Shown: positions 25,621 to 35,171 of the stretch, one piece after another
Numbering within the stretch: position 1 is the first letter of the stretch
How the letters are laid out: each line of letters begins with the position of its first letter
Source: Symbiotaphrina buchneri
Taxonomy: Eukaryota; Ascomycota; Symbiotaphrinales; Symbiotaphrinaceae
Direction of reading: 5' to 3'
Length of the DNA stretch: 64,000 nt
NCBI GenBank assembly: GCA_001599915.1
Contig: BCIG01000010.1
Span: forward strand, 124,001 to 188,000
Notes under the pieces: model-generated
Seen by the model: only the letters and a program-made list of their open reading frames with translations
The model's database searches: none
What the model was told of the DNA's origin: nothing
Made by a program: the position numbers and the translations under genes

Positions 25621-26064
25621 GATCGGTTGATTTGATTTGGTGGGCATGACGATACCCTTGTTTGCTTACATGTAAATTACGCCACATATCACTAATCTGC
25701 TGTGGTTGACTCGGATGATCAAAGAAGAACAGTAGTTGTTAAATTTGAAATGATGGACCACCTAAGGCATTTACTCATACGAGTAAGGAGACAAGGCTGA
25801 AACCCATTGCTGCAGCTGCTTTCGCGGATCTGGTGCCAAGCAAGGTGCAAAAATGACTAAGCATGAGGATTATGGCTTAGGGCACAAGCCCTGACTCCAC
25901 TTCCAGCACAGACCGCTTAGGCGAAATCTTCGATCTCACCATCGGCTCCCTGAGTGGCACTTCAAGCGTCTCCTGCAGCTCCCTTCGCTCCACCCATCGA
26001 ACCTCAAGCCAACGGAATCCCATCTCAGCAAGCCAATAAATCCGTCCCGGCATCAATCGTCAAG
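25621..26064. other. Promoter and leader region of RPS27
   Basis: About 440 bp between the Gemin2-like gene and the RPS27 start codon. An open frame beginning at 25954 runs through the start codon and into the first intron and is not considered a gene. No specific ribosomal-protein promoter motif was identified with confidence. Confidence 0.55.
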
Positions 26065-26593
26065 ATGGTAAGCAGTGGGCCTTTTTTCTTAGGATGTTTA
26101 GAGGGTTGTGGAGATGAGTACGGTAGGACAACATGACGGGCACAAGACCACCTTCCGTGGATGGAGGAAGCTGCGTCCATCAGTCGAAGCTTTGTTTTGA
26201 CGTCGACGGACCATCTCTACGGAACTCTGGGCATCAAAAGAGCCTTCTATATCGATGGATGCTGATTCGAGAGTTTATAGGTTCTCGCAGTCGATCTTCT
26301 CAACCCTACCCCTCAAGCTGAGGCCCGCAAGCACAAGCTCAAGGTACGAACTCTCGACCGCACGAATGTTCGTTGGAGGGGGGAATAAGACGACTGACTT
26401 TGATAAATAGACCCTTGTGCCTGCTCCTCGTTCATTCTTCATGGATGTCAAGTGCCCCGGCTGCTTCACAATCACAACCGTCTTCTCGCACGCACAGACC
26501 GTCGTCATCTGCGCTGGCTGCTCAACTGTCCTCTGCCAGCCCACCGGTGGCAAGGCTCGTCTCACAGAGGGCTGCTCTTTCCGGAGAAAGTAG
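26065..26593 (+). CDS. rps27: 40S ribosomal protein S27 (eS27)
   Basis: Small-subunit ribosomal protein with a zinc finger. Three exons: 26065-26067 (ATG only), 26281-26343 and 26411-26593. They encode 82 residues, exactly the family length. The protein begins [12 protein letters not shown], continues [26 protein letters not shown] and ends SFRRK. The C4 zinc site is CPGC and CAGC, with 14 residues between. The first coding exon holds only the start codon; the 213-bp intron starts GTAAGC directly after ATG and ends TTTATAG. A nearby alternative acceptor inside GTTCTCGCAG would lose VLA, and the family sequence supports the chosen one. Confidence 0.95.
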
Positions 26594-27528
26594 ATGGAGG
26601 CCGTGTGGATGTCGCTAATGGGGATGGTGGTGGAAGCATGATTGGAAGGCTACAATGCCGAGAATTACTCCGGGGTCTTTACGATACTATGCGGATAGAA
26701 GATGGGATCTTCCTATGGTTCGAAATCAAAAGAATTCAAAACTGGGAGTTCCGGATATCTTGCATCTTGATGACTTTGCCTGTCTGTTACATTTGGTTGG
26801 CTGGCACACTGGTCTCGCTCTTTCAACGCTTGCATGTTTTATGTCAGGCTTGCGGAGGGGAGATGTGCATCTGCATGAGCATCTATGATTCTACGAGATG
26901 TGAGGACGTGGATGCTTGCATTGAGGATACCTACCCTTGCTCTTTCTGCTGGAGGATGGTGTTGTATTATCTCAAACGAAGCCCTTATTCTGCCCAGGTC
27001 ATGTCTCTCTGCGTAACCATTTATACCGCGTTGATATGAATTTCCTGATCCATATATGCTATTGTAATCCGCCCAGAACCCCCAGATCGTCTAACTTCGT
27101 TCCCATCTGCCAACGCCCGGATTTTGGAGTCTTGCCGTTCATAGCTCTGCGATATAGAGAATATAGAAGGAGCTCTGCCGTGTTTCTACCAGTCCGGCCG
27201 TTCAAACGTGCGGAATGCCGCCAGCCCAATTATATTAAGGCTCCAAGGCACTGGTACCTACTCTGTGGCTCATGATGCACAAGAAAGCAGATCGATCACA
27301 CTTCATCAAGTCCACTTCAAAGGCTGAAGGCTGTTCAGGTCGTGATTTCGCGAGCAAAGTCCAAGAAGAGTTGAAGGTTTAAGATCCCGCTTTTACATCT
27401 ATGCTGACCGGCAGTCTACCTATGCTATGAGAACAAGGTAGCAAAGTCGAAAAATGAGTCTATGCCCCAACTCCAAAGACCGCAATCTCCCACCCGGCCC
27501 GCTTGCTCATGAGCCTCTTCTTCGCTGT
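26594..27528. other. Convergent intergenic region between RPS27 and SSZ1
   Basis: About 930 bp hold both 3' regions. Open frames running from inside RPS27 into this region are in the wrong frame and show no family resemblance. No additional gene is supported. Confidence 0.6.
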
Positions 27529-29483
27529 CTAAGCACTTCCATTCGCGGTGGTCTGAGGTTTCTCGATATCACCTCTGATACCGCCCTTCCCACCAACTTC
27601 TCTCGCCGTGATTTGCATACCAAGGTCTCCATGCACGTTGAGCGTCACCTCGACCATGCCACCTTTCTTGACGCCCTTCACAGCCGCTTCCGCTAGCACC
27701 TTACCAACCTTCCAGATCTTCTCCCGGATCTCCTCTTCCTCCTCATCGCTGCTGAAGTCCTCATCGTCTTCATCCTCGTCTTCTGCCTTGCCGTTCGTCT
27801 TGGGTTTGGGCTCCGGCTTTGTCACCTTGATTTGCTCAGTCGCCTCGCAGATCTTCACCAGGACATCTCCACCTTCCTTCGGGGCAGCGAACTGGGCAGT
27901 TCGCCGAGCTGGGACGGCAGTCTTAGCCTGCAGGATGGGACGGAAGGCACCCCTTGTTTCTTCCGCAGTAAGAAGTAGCACCCCGATGGCGTTGTCGATA
28001 TGAGGAGCAACTGTGACCATGGGGTGCGCGGATTGCTCAATGTCCTCCAGCTCGAATTCCGAGATCAAACTTGCTTGAATAGCTGCGCCTCTTGCATTAA
28101 GCTCCGAGGGGTTAATGGCGGTAGGGGACGTGGCAGGCGCATGAACTGTTGTCGTAGCCGGAAAGTGTGATTGCATTAAACGGGCAATCTTAGGCGTGTG
28201 CGAGGTGCCACCAGATAATATCACCTAGAGATGGTTAGACCCTGCACACTCAAAGCCACAATAAGGAATGAATACCTCGTCCACGTCCAAGACGTCTAAG
28301 CCTGCCTTCTGAACAACGCTCTCGACGAGTCTCGTGAATCCAGCAAAGACCTTGTTGGCCAGTAGCTCATACCGCGTCCTGTTGATAGTAGAAGCAAAGT
28401 CGATGCCATCGGCTAAGCTCTCCACGCTGAAGTTGGCAGTTGTGCCCAAGCTGAGAGCCTTCCTGGTGGCTTCTGCTTCAAGCCTCAGCTTCGCCAGACT
28501 CCTCTCATTCTCTCGTGGGTCGGTCTTATGCTTCTTAATGAACTCCTTGGCAAAGTAGTCATAGACGACCTCATCCAACTGCGCGCCGCCCAACATATCG
28601 TCATGGCTCGTAGCCAAGATAGTGTAGATACCTCCTCTTGAGGCGATGACCGCCACGTCTGACCGTATCCCACCAAAGTCCGCAACTACGATGATTTTGT
28701 CCGTGACTTTTCCGTCGGACCGAGCATCGTATGCTAGAAGAGCAGCGACCGGTTCGTGAATCATCTGTAAGACCTCTACCCCGGCATCCTTTGCCGCTTT
28801 CGTCAAAGCCTCTCTTTGCTGTTCTGAGAAGTTTGTAGGCACTGTGATGACCGCCGCATTGACCTTCTTTCCAAGGAAGTCGGATGCTGAGGATGCAAGG
28901 CGGCGAATGTGACGTGTTGTAATCTCAGACACGGTGACAGTGTGGGATTCAGGGGACTCGGTGTCTCTTAATGTGAAGGCAACCGTAGCCTCTTGCTGTT
29001 GTGGATGCGCGGAGGCATGGCATGGTGTAGGGTCTATCGATGCGAAGCTGTGTAGAGGATCAGTACCCGCGTGAGAGACTCTATTACAGTTACGCAGTCT
29101 TACTCTTTTCCCACGAAATCCCTGAAGTATGCAACAGTATTTCTCGGGTTTCGGATGAGCTGGGCTTTAGCTTGTGTTCCATGGAACTCCTCGCCTTCGA
29201 CGTATGATAGTACTGAGGGAATCTGACGATCTACTCGTGGCGTCAGCAACATGTTCATAGATGTTGGGCAGGGATCGCAGGTACGAACCTCCTTCTTCGT
29301 TTGCTATGACCTCGGCCTTGCCCTCCTATATGGATGTGTTAGAGAGCTCAATTCTCGATTCATCACCGAACGTGTAACACATACGGCCGATGTGTAGGCA
29401 ATGGAGCTGTTGGCATTGCCAAATGAGATGCCTATGGCCACCCGCTCCTGCGGCGTAGCCGCACCGTCCTCTTGGGCGCCCAT
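27529..29483 (-). CDS. ssz1: Ribosome-associated Hsp70 homologue Ssz1
   Basis: Atypical Hsp70 that forms the ribosome-associated complex with zuotin at the ribosome exit tunnel. Five exons (29483-29385, 29325-29289, 29230-29104, 29047-28276, 28224-27529) join in frame to 576 residues. The start MGAQEDGAATPQERVAIGIS leads into FGNANSSIAY, and NEEGDRQIPSVLSYV matches the Ssz1 nucleotide-binding domain. Further motifs are AAVITVPTNFSEQQREAL, MIHEPVAALLAY, VVADFGG and VILSGGTSHTPKIA. The substrate-binding half is short and contains an acidic Glu/Asp run near residues 510-525 (nt about 27720-27790), as expected for Ssz1 rather than canonical Ssa/Ssb. There is no EEVD tail. It shares a 258-bp intergenic space with the divergent exosome gene. 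Confidence 0.94.
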
Positions 29484-29741
29484 CTGAGTAGAATAATGAG
29501 ATAACGAGCGGCTAATGATTAGGGGACAGGGAATATTTGATCTCTCTTCCAGTGCAGGGAGCGTGGTGTCGAAGTTCGCTCTTTGACATCCGCAGGAAAA
29601 TTATTCGTTAGCGTCGAGATTTCGTCTGTGCCCGCCATCTTCACAGGGCTGTCCAATCAGAAATATTTCTGCTTCCGCGAAACACCCCATGGATCGATAG
29701 CATTTAAGCATCTCAATATCTCACCACCAGGCAACTTCAGA
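29484..29741. promoter_or_regulatory. Bidirectional promoter region SSZ1 / RRP40
   Basis: Only 258 bp separate the two divergent start codons, so the promoters and leaders of both genes must lie here. No consensus element was identified with confidence. Shared control of a ribosome-bound chaperone and an RNA exosome subunit is plausible but inferred. Confidence 0.5.
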
Positions 29742-30528
29742 ATGTCAACCTCTACATTTGTACTGCCGGGAGACACAATGCCTCCGGAGCTTCTGCCTCT
29801 GTCTACAAATGGTCCCGCTCCTCTCAAGCTTGGTCCGGGTCTGCGGCATATCCCCCCAGAGACCATCACCCCGGTAGTAGCTGGCGAGCTCTGCGTGGAT
29901 GCGAGGAAGCGGGCGATTTGGGTCGAGAGCAATGGCGGCAGGGTTCGTTCCCATACAATATTTCGAGCTACGTTGACTGATGTTATATGCGCAGTACATC
30001 CCGAATCAAGGCGACCTTGTCATCGCGACCGTCCACCATTCATCGACTGAATGGTATCATTGCGCCATAACTCCTCACACCCCGTTGGCCACATTACCAC
30101 AACTTGCATTTGAAGGCGCAACGAGGAAGACCCGGCCTATACTTTCCCCCGGCTCCCTTGTTTATGCCCGCATCTCGCTGGCGAACAAACACATGGATCC
30201 TGAGCTGGAATGTGTGCACCCTTCTACTGGCAAATCTGACGGCTTGGGTGAACTGAAGGGCGGAATGGTCTTCGATGTTTCGACGGGGATGGCGCGGCGG
30301 CTCATGATGCCGAAGCCACAGCAACAGGGTGGACTTGTGGTGCTGGAGGAGCTAGCTGAGAGAGTACCATTCGAGATCGCGGTGGGACGGAATGGAAGAG
30401 TATGGATCGACAGTGGCAATGTTAAAAGCACTCTCGCCGTAGGCAAGGCTATCCAAGGCACGTATGAAGGCAATCTGAACATTGAGGATCAGAGAAAGCT
30501 TGTTCGACGACTGGTCAAGGATATATGA
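29742..30528 (+). CDS. rrp40: RNA exosome subunit Rrp40
   Basis: Non-catalytic S1/KH cap subunit of the RNA exosome, which processes rRNA and degrades RNA in nucleus and cytoplasm. Two exons (29742-29942, 29995-30528) encode 244 residues. The N-terminal domain contains LPGDTMPPELLPL. The S1 domain reads RYIPNQGDLVIATV across the splice junction. The KH domain contains the diagnostic VGRNGRVWIDSG, and the C-terminal helices end EDQRKLVRRLVKDI. The intron donor is GTTCGT, weaker than usual, but reading frame and family sequence both require it. Confidence 0.92.
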
Positions 30529-30966
30529 AAGCGGTATTTCCAAGTGGATTGGACAATTCTTCTTCAGAAAGAAGCGGCATTTTGCCCGCTCCCAGAGCAA
30601 GCACAGGTTGGCATGCTGCATTGTGGTAGACTCAAGTCTCTTAACCCTTGAATAGGGTGGGATGGCCGGGGAGGAAACTGCCGCTTATAAGGCTGGCCGT
30701 CGGCATTGCGACTGATGAGAGCTGAGACCCGGGCCTGCACCCCCTGTGGCTTCGTGAAGTGCGAAGTAGGGGTCGAAAATCACTGAGATCCACTGAGATT
30801 AACGGTGACTGTGGCTAGAAGAGAAGCGACCTGGCATGCCTCCTCATGATGAGCATTACGTCTGGTGGATGAGCTTCTGTAAAATATATCTACATCAAAA
30901 GAAAGACTATTTGATCAAAATTACTCAACAAGATCAGTGGAATGGAGCGTAACCATATATATGATT
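30529..30966. other. Convergent 3' intergenic region
   Basis: About 440 bp between the stops of RRP40 and the SPOUT gene. No gene or notable repeat is seen. Confidence 0.55.
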
Positions 30967-32334
30967 CTATTCGTTATTGGTCACTACCGGTCGAAGACCC
31001 ATTAGCGTACACCACACCGCTTCCTCTGTCCTGATAGTTCTACTTCCTTGCCCAGGAACAATATTGACCCAGTGATCAAACAGTTTCTCAGGCTCGGTAA
31101 CACCCATGCTCGATAGTTCTTCGTCCGCCTTTACGGCAACTTCCAATCCCGCCACCCCACCGAAGACAACTAGAAGATGCCTGAATTGCAGATTATTCGA
31201 GTTGTCATCTGATGACCCTGCGTTGGAAAGCACTTCAGCTAGGGGCTGACCACGTTCTGAGGTGCCAAAGCTAAGGTCATAACCTCCCTCGAATTCGCAT
31301 TCTGTGAAAACAGCCGACAGGGATTGCGCTCGGCGTATGGAGTAACCCCAGTAGTAGCCCGCCTCCTCCCGAGGAAGCGAAGGAGCAACGGGTTCGCCCT
31401 CTATATACGCTCCATTTCCGTCGAAGAGATTAGGCGGAGGTGCGGATGTGGGGAACTTGACCGTTACTCGAGTATTTGGAGGTATAGACGCAGGAACAAT
31501 GGCCGGAGCTGGCAGACCAGTCTCGACCAGTGTAGAAGCATTCTCGGCTTGTGTCCCTCCGTCAACATAATTAGGGGTGCCTTTTGTTTTGTCCTTTCTG
31601 CTTTTCTTTTTCTTCTTTGCACCATCCTCCGCTCTGTTTTCTGCCTCATTGTGCGCTCCCTTACTCGCTGCCACTGGAGCTGGGCCAATTGTCACTCCTT
31701 CCCTGTACTGACACCATTCTTCCGCCCGCAGATGATGCGGCATATCTAAACTTGGCAATGTTCCGGCGGTCCTAAGATTTGGGTGCATTGGAAATAGGTG
31801 TTTGCGGAGGTGGGGCGGAGTCTCGAGGTAGGAGAGCAAGTGAATCAGAAAGTGATCTGGGTCAGAATAGCCAGTATAAGGATCTTCTGGCGCCTGTTCG
31901 GCGTAGTAGTCCTTTTTGTTTCGCCAGCTGCCACGGTTATGTGACTTTGCTTGTCCATCATCGAATACCACGATCTCGTCGACGCAACACACAGCCAGTG
32001 CCCGGGCTATCTGTCCAGCTAAAGCTGTCTTCAACTCGTGGGATTGGGCACTGGCAAAGATTTAAGGTCAGTACTCTTCGACAATCTTATAAAGGTGTGA
32101 GCAGACGAACTTTGCGATTACGCTGCCCGGCAATGCTACACTCAGTGTGTAGTCACGGCCTTGTACAGGCTTGAATACCGCAGTAGGCTTGGAAGTGTCC
32201 ACGATGCCATTGTGCGCCGGCTGTGTTGCATCGGAGCGCTTCCGTTTCTTACAGAAGAAAGTCAGTACTTGAAGAATAGGGTAATTAAAGCAGTGTTACG
32301 CAGGAACACGCACTTTTGCAGGCGGAGGTGCCAT
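30967..32334 (-). CDS. SPOUT-fold putative RNA methyltransferase (SPOUT1/C9orf114 family)
   Basis: Member of the conserved family of human SPOUT1 (C9orf114) and yeast YGR283C/YMR310C, predicted S-adenosylmethionine-dependent RNA methyltransferases. Three exons (32334-32314, 32247-32111, 32050-30967) encode 413 residues. The start MAPPPAK is a 21-base first exon. Family motifs include RDYTLSVALPGSVIANAQSH, LKTALAGQIARALAV, DEIVVFDD, LIHLLSYLETPPHLRKHLFP, YYWGYSIRRA, LLVVFGGVAGLE and the C-terminal knot region VPGQGSRTIRTEEAVWCTL. A Lys-rich insertion (KKKKKSRKDKTKG) near residue 190 resembles a nucleolar or nuclear signal. Substrate RNA is unknown. It is divergent from the SelK-like gene. Confidence 0.87.
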
Positions 32335-32563
32335 GATGTTTATCTCTTTCGGGACTTTTTTAATTTTTGGAGGATCGCATCGGAGCTACCAACGTATCCC
32401 CGGCTGTTCGCTGGCACAGCCAATCAGAAGCTGTAGCGCACGTTTAGGCAGCTCGTCCCCGCGATCGTGAGAGCTGCCAACTTGCTGAACCGCAGACAAA
32501 GAATCAATACCACATCCCTCTCTGCGCAAGAACAAATCTCTGTCATACAAATTCCAGCCCGCC
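32335..32563. promoter_or_regulatory. Bidirectional promoter region SPOUT gene / SelK-like gene
   Basis: A 229-bp interval separates two divergent start codons and must serve both genes. It carries A/T-rich sequence near 32340-32370 on the SPOUT side. No named factor site was recognised. Confidence 0.5.
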
Positions 32564-33165
32564 ATGTCGACTCCCCAAGCTCGACCATACATCTCAAGGG
32601 GTCAGGTGCTCCAGAGGTAAAGGACAACTGGCGGCTCATATCGCAGGCGCTCATGGCTGATGTGTTCTTATAGCCCACCCCTCTCCGCAAGACTGAAGGA
32701 GTTCTTGAACAGCGTCTATATCTTCATTGGTCTCTACTTTACTACCCTATTCTCGGTATGTTGACCTCTCTTCAATACTATCGGGGACTTGCCCCTCTGT
32801 TCTCGGTCCTACTTGCACTCCCTTTGTTGCTACTTATGAAGAGCTGCGGCCTTTGGGGAGTCTCTCTCTGCTATTTGATACGACCTTTCATTTCCACCAT
32901 CCCGTCGAAGCTATGTTATCTTCTTATGCTGTGGCACTGTCTGACGCTTGGACTACAGTTGGATCCATATGCAGCTGCAGAGTCATCCCCTTTCAACGTG
33001 CGAAACCGCTCACCCGGCTCGAAGCCTGCCACGCGTGGATGGGGTGGATGGGGTTCGGGCGGCAGCGGTGGAGGCCCACCGCGCCCTGGAGGAGGTGGTG
33101 GAGGCGGTAGAAAATTAGGGACTGTCGATGATGTGAGAGGCCCTGAATGTCGGAGCTGCCAATGA
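32564..33165 (+). CDS. SelK/SelG-family small membrane protein, cysteine form
   Basis: Fungal member of the selenoprotein K/G family, small single-pass ER membrane proteins linked in animals to ERAD and Ca handling. Three exons (32564-32616, 32674-32755, 32959-33165) encode 113 residues. Residues 1-18 are MSTPQARPYISRGQVLQS, matching the SelK start YISxGQVL. A membrane span follows (SVYIFIGLYFTTLFSL), then a Gly/Pro/Arg-rich cytosolic tail with WGGWGSGGSGGGPPRP and a Gly7 run. It ends PECRSCQ. In animal SelK the selenocysteine is the third residue from the C-terminus; here Cys residues stand at that region and no selenocysteine is used. Intron 2 (203 bp) is unusually long for a small gene and is open in frame with exon 3. 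Confidence 0.83.
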
Positions 33166-33635
33166 GCTTGGACGTCTTTCTGCCTCGATAGATAATATCC
33201 GTTCATCGGATCATCCTCTGGTAACCTGGCACTTCTCGAGAATAGATTGTTTGCATCCATATTGAGTTCTAGTTGAAATCTCCAGGTATCCTCATCTGTG
33301 CTAGGGCATCAGAACACTGTGTCCAGCTCACGTCTCGGGAGAACGTTAGGCCGACTTTCAGGGCTGTGGCCCAACTTCTTGTACGATCTTATATTATACA
33401 AGTTGAGGTTTGCTTTAAGGTACCAGAAGTAAGTAATCTGGATGCACATGGAGGCTGCGAATTTGCACAATGGGATATCCCACTGGATTCGATTGCGGGC
33501 CTTATGTTGAATGCCGCCTATATAGAATTTTAAATCTAAGGCGATGCAGGATCGGGTACCCCATCGCCCCTCGTTTTCACCTTGACGCCTGACCATGCCC
33601 ATACACCTGTAAATGAACAGAAGGATGCCGTAAAC
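33166..33635. other. Convergent 3' intergenic region
   Basis: About 470 bp between the SelK-like gene and the lipoyl synthase gene. No gene or repeat is recognised. Confidence 0.55.
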
Positions 33636-34886
33636 TCACACAATAACACCCTTGTCGACCGCGCCGGCAGCATCTGCCAGCGCTGTTTCACCTCTTCCTG
33701 CACGCTTCTTGAGCACGTTCTCGATGAAGGCCTCACCCGCCTTATAAGAGCTCCGGACCAATGGTCCACTAGCACAGTACAAGAAACCCATATCGAGAGC
33801 CTTGACCCTCCACTTCTCGAAAGCTGTAGGCGTGACATACTCATGCACTTTCATGTGGCGCTTGGTCGGGCGCATGTACTGCCCAAAGGTGACCACGTCA
33901 ACGTCAACCTTACGCAGCTCGCGCAACGCCTCGAGGATCTGGTCATCGGTCTCACCCAGTCCAAGCATCATGGACGTTTTGGTTATTAGACCAGGCTTGG
34001 CTTTCTTTGCTGCTTCCAATACAGCCAGACTCTGCCGAAATTTGGCACGACGGTCCCGCACCATGGGGGTGAGCTCCTCCACTGTCTCAATGTTGTGCGC
34101 ATAGACATCGAGACCGCTCTGAGCGACGAGTGAAACCATCTCTAAGTCACCGGCATAGTCTCCAGTCAATGCTTCGACCAGCATCGTCGGCGCCTTTTGC
34201 TTTATCTTGCTAATTGTCTCCGCAAAGTGGTGGGCCCCGCCATCGGAGAGATCATCCCGGTCAACGGAAGTAAGAACAACATATCCCAGACCCCAGCGTG
34301 ACAAGGCTTCGGCAGTATGTTCTGGTTCATGAGGGTCTAGGGGCGGAGGTGTTCTTGAAGTCTTAACGGAGCAGAAGCGGCAACCCCGAGTGCATGTGTC
34401 CCCCATCAGCATGATCGTCGCGGTAGCGGCCGATTTAGAGCTACCACCCCAGCAATCGGATATGTTCGGACAGCGAGCCTCCTCACAAACGGTATGCAGA
34501 TTTAAGCCCCTCAGATCATTTTTGATCTTCTTGTAATTCTGGCCGACAGGAACCGGGGTCTTAAGCCACTCCGGTAAGCGGGTATATTCCTTCTTCCCTT
34601 TTTTGCCCACCATGACCGTCTTGAGTTCAAATGCATCTTCAGGCGTCAAGGCTTCTTCAATCCCACCTCCACCCGTCACGAACTCCGCAAACGAAGGTCC
34701 AGAATTGAGAGCGTCCCTGAACTGAGTAGTTCGCCGACGCGGACTTGCGGCTTCTGTTGCTGAAGGCTCCGGGGCTGCTGTGGCGAGAGATCGAGAAAAG
34801 GCGTAGCCGGCTGGAAATGAGATGCGGACAGCTGTATTGAGAGGACCACTGCCCCGGCAGAGCACCTTCGCCGCTGCTACCGCCAT
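33636..34886 (-). CDS. lip5: Mitochondrial lipoyl synthase
   Basis: Radical SAM enzyme that inserts sulfur at C6 and C8 of octanoyl groups to make lipoate on mitochondrial dehydrogenases and glycine cleavage H protein. A single exon encodes 416 residues. The first 40 residues are Ala/Arg/Ser-rich without acids, a mitochondrial presequence. The auxiliary 4Fe-4S cluster motif [12 protein letters not shown] (CX4CX5C) and the radical SAM motif CTRGCRFC (CX3CX2C) are intact. Other family motifs are [40 protein letters not shown] and [12 protein letters not shown]. The C-terminal SSYKAGE is conserved. The start at 34886 is the first ATG; a GTG codon precedes it directly. The gene is divergent from RSM22. 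Confidence 0.96.
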   Translation of the reverse strand: MAVAAAKVLCRGSGPLNTAVRISFPAGYAFSRSLATAAPEPSATEAASPRRRTTQFRDALNSGPSFAEFVTGGGGIEEALTPEDAFELKTVMVGKKGKKEYTRLPEWLKTPVPVGQNYKKIKNDLRGLNLHTVCEEARCPNISDCWGGSSKSAATATIMLMGDTCTRGCRFCSVKTSRTPPPLDPHEPEHTAEALSRWGLGYVVLTSVDRDDLSDGGAHHFAETISKIKQKAPTMLVEALTGDYAGDLEMVSLVAQSGLDVYAHNIETVEELTPMVRDRRAKFRQSLAVLEAAKKAKPGLITKTSMMLGLGETDDQILEALRELRKVDVDVVTFGQYMRPTKRHMKVHEYVTPTAFEKWRVKALDMGFLYCASGPLVRSSYKAGEAFIENVLKKRAGRGETALADAAGAVDKGVIV

Positions 34887-35171
34887 CACGACACTTCGTT
34901 GGGTTGTGCGGAGGAAGCGGAGGTGACAATGTCAGATGATGGCACTCGCTGCTGTACAGTCATTTGCTTTGAAATTGTACCGTCGCAGGTGGTCGCTAGC
35001 CCAACGTCTCGGCAAACTCCGGTAGCCCACATGTCGAACTGCGGAGGGTCCAAGATGACTAACCGTATCTGGTCATGATGGAGATCCAAAATCGAGATTT
35101 TGTTACCTTTTGCCTCCTGCAAACTCACAGCGCCCTGGCTGCCTTTTGAAAAGGTGGTTTTGGAGCTAAAT
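34887..35171. promoter_or_regulatory. Bidirectional promoter region LIP5 / RSM22
   Basis: A 285-bp interval between two divergent nuclear genes for mitochondrial proteins. Co-regulation is plausible. No consensus site is claimed. Confidence 0.5.

Noticed and set aside
26452-27039. 195-codon plus-strand frame overlapping RPS27
   Set aside because: Uses a different frame across the RPS27 third exon and continues into noncoding DNA; no domain.
27608-28003. 131-codon plus-strand frame opposite SSZ1
   Set aside because: Antisense shadow of the Ssz1 coding sequence; its Ser runs mirror the acidic Asp/Glu run of the real protein.
33030-33040. Other single ACGCGT hexamers (SelK exon 3, RSM22 near 37379, 38174, 12166)
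   Set aside because: Single copies, several inside coding exons, without the paired palindromic form seen at mrc1.
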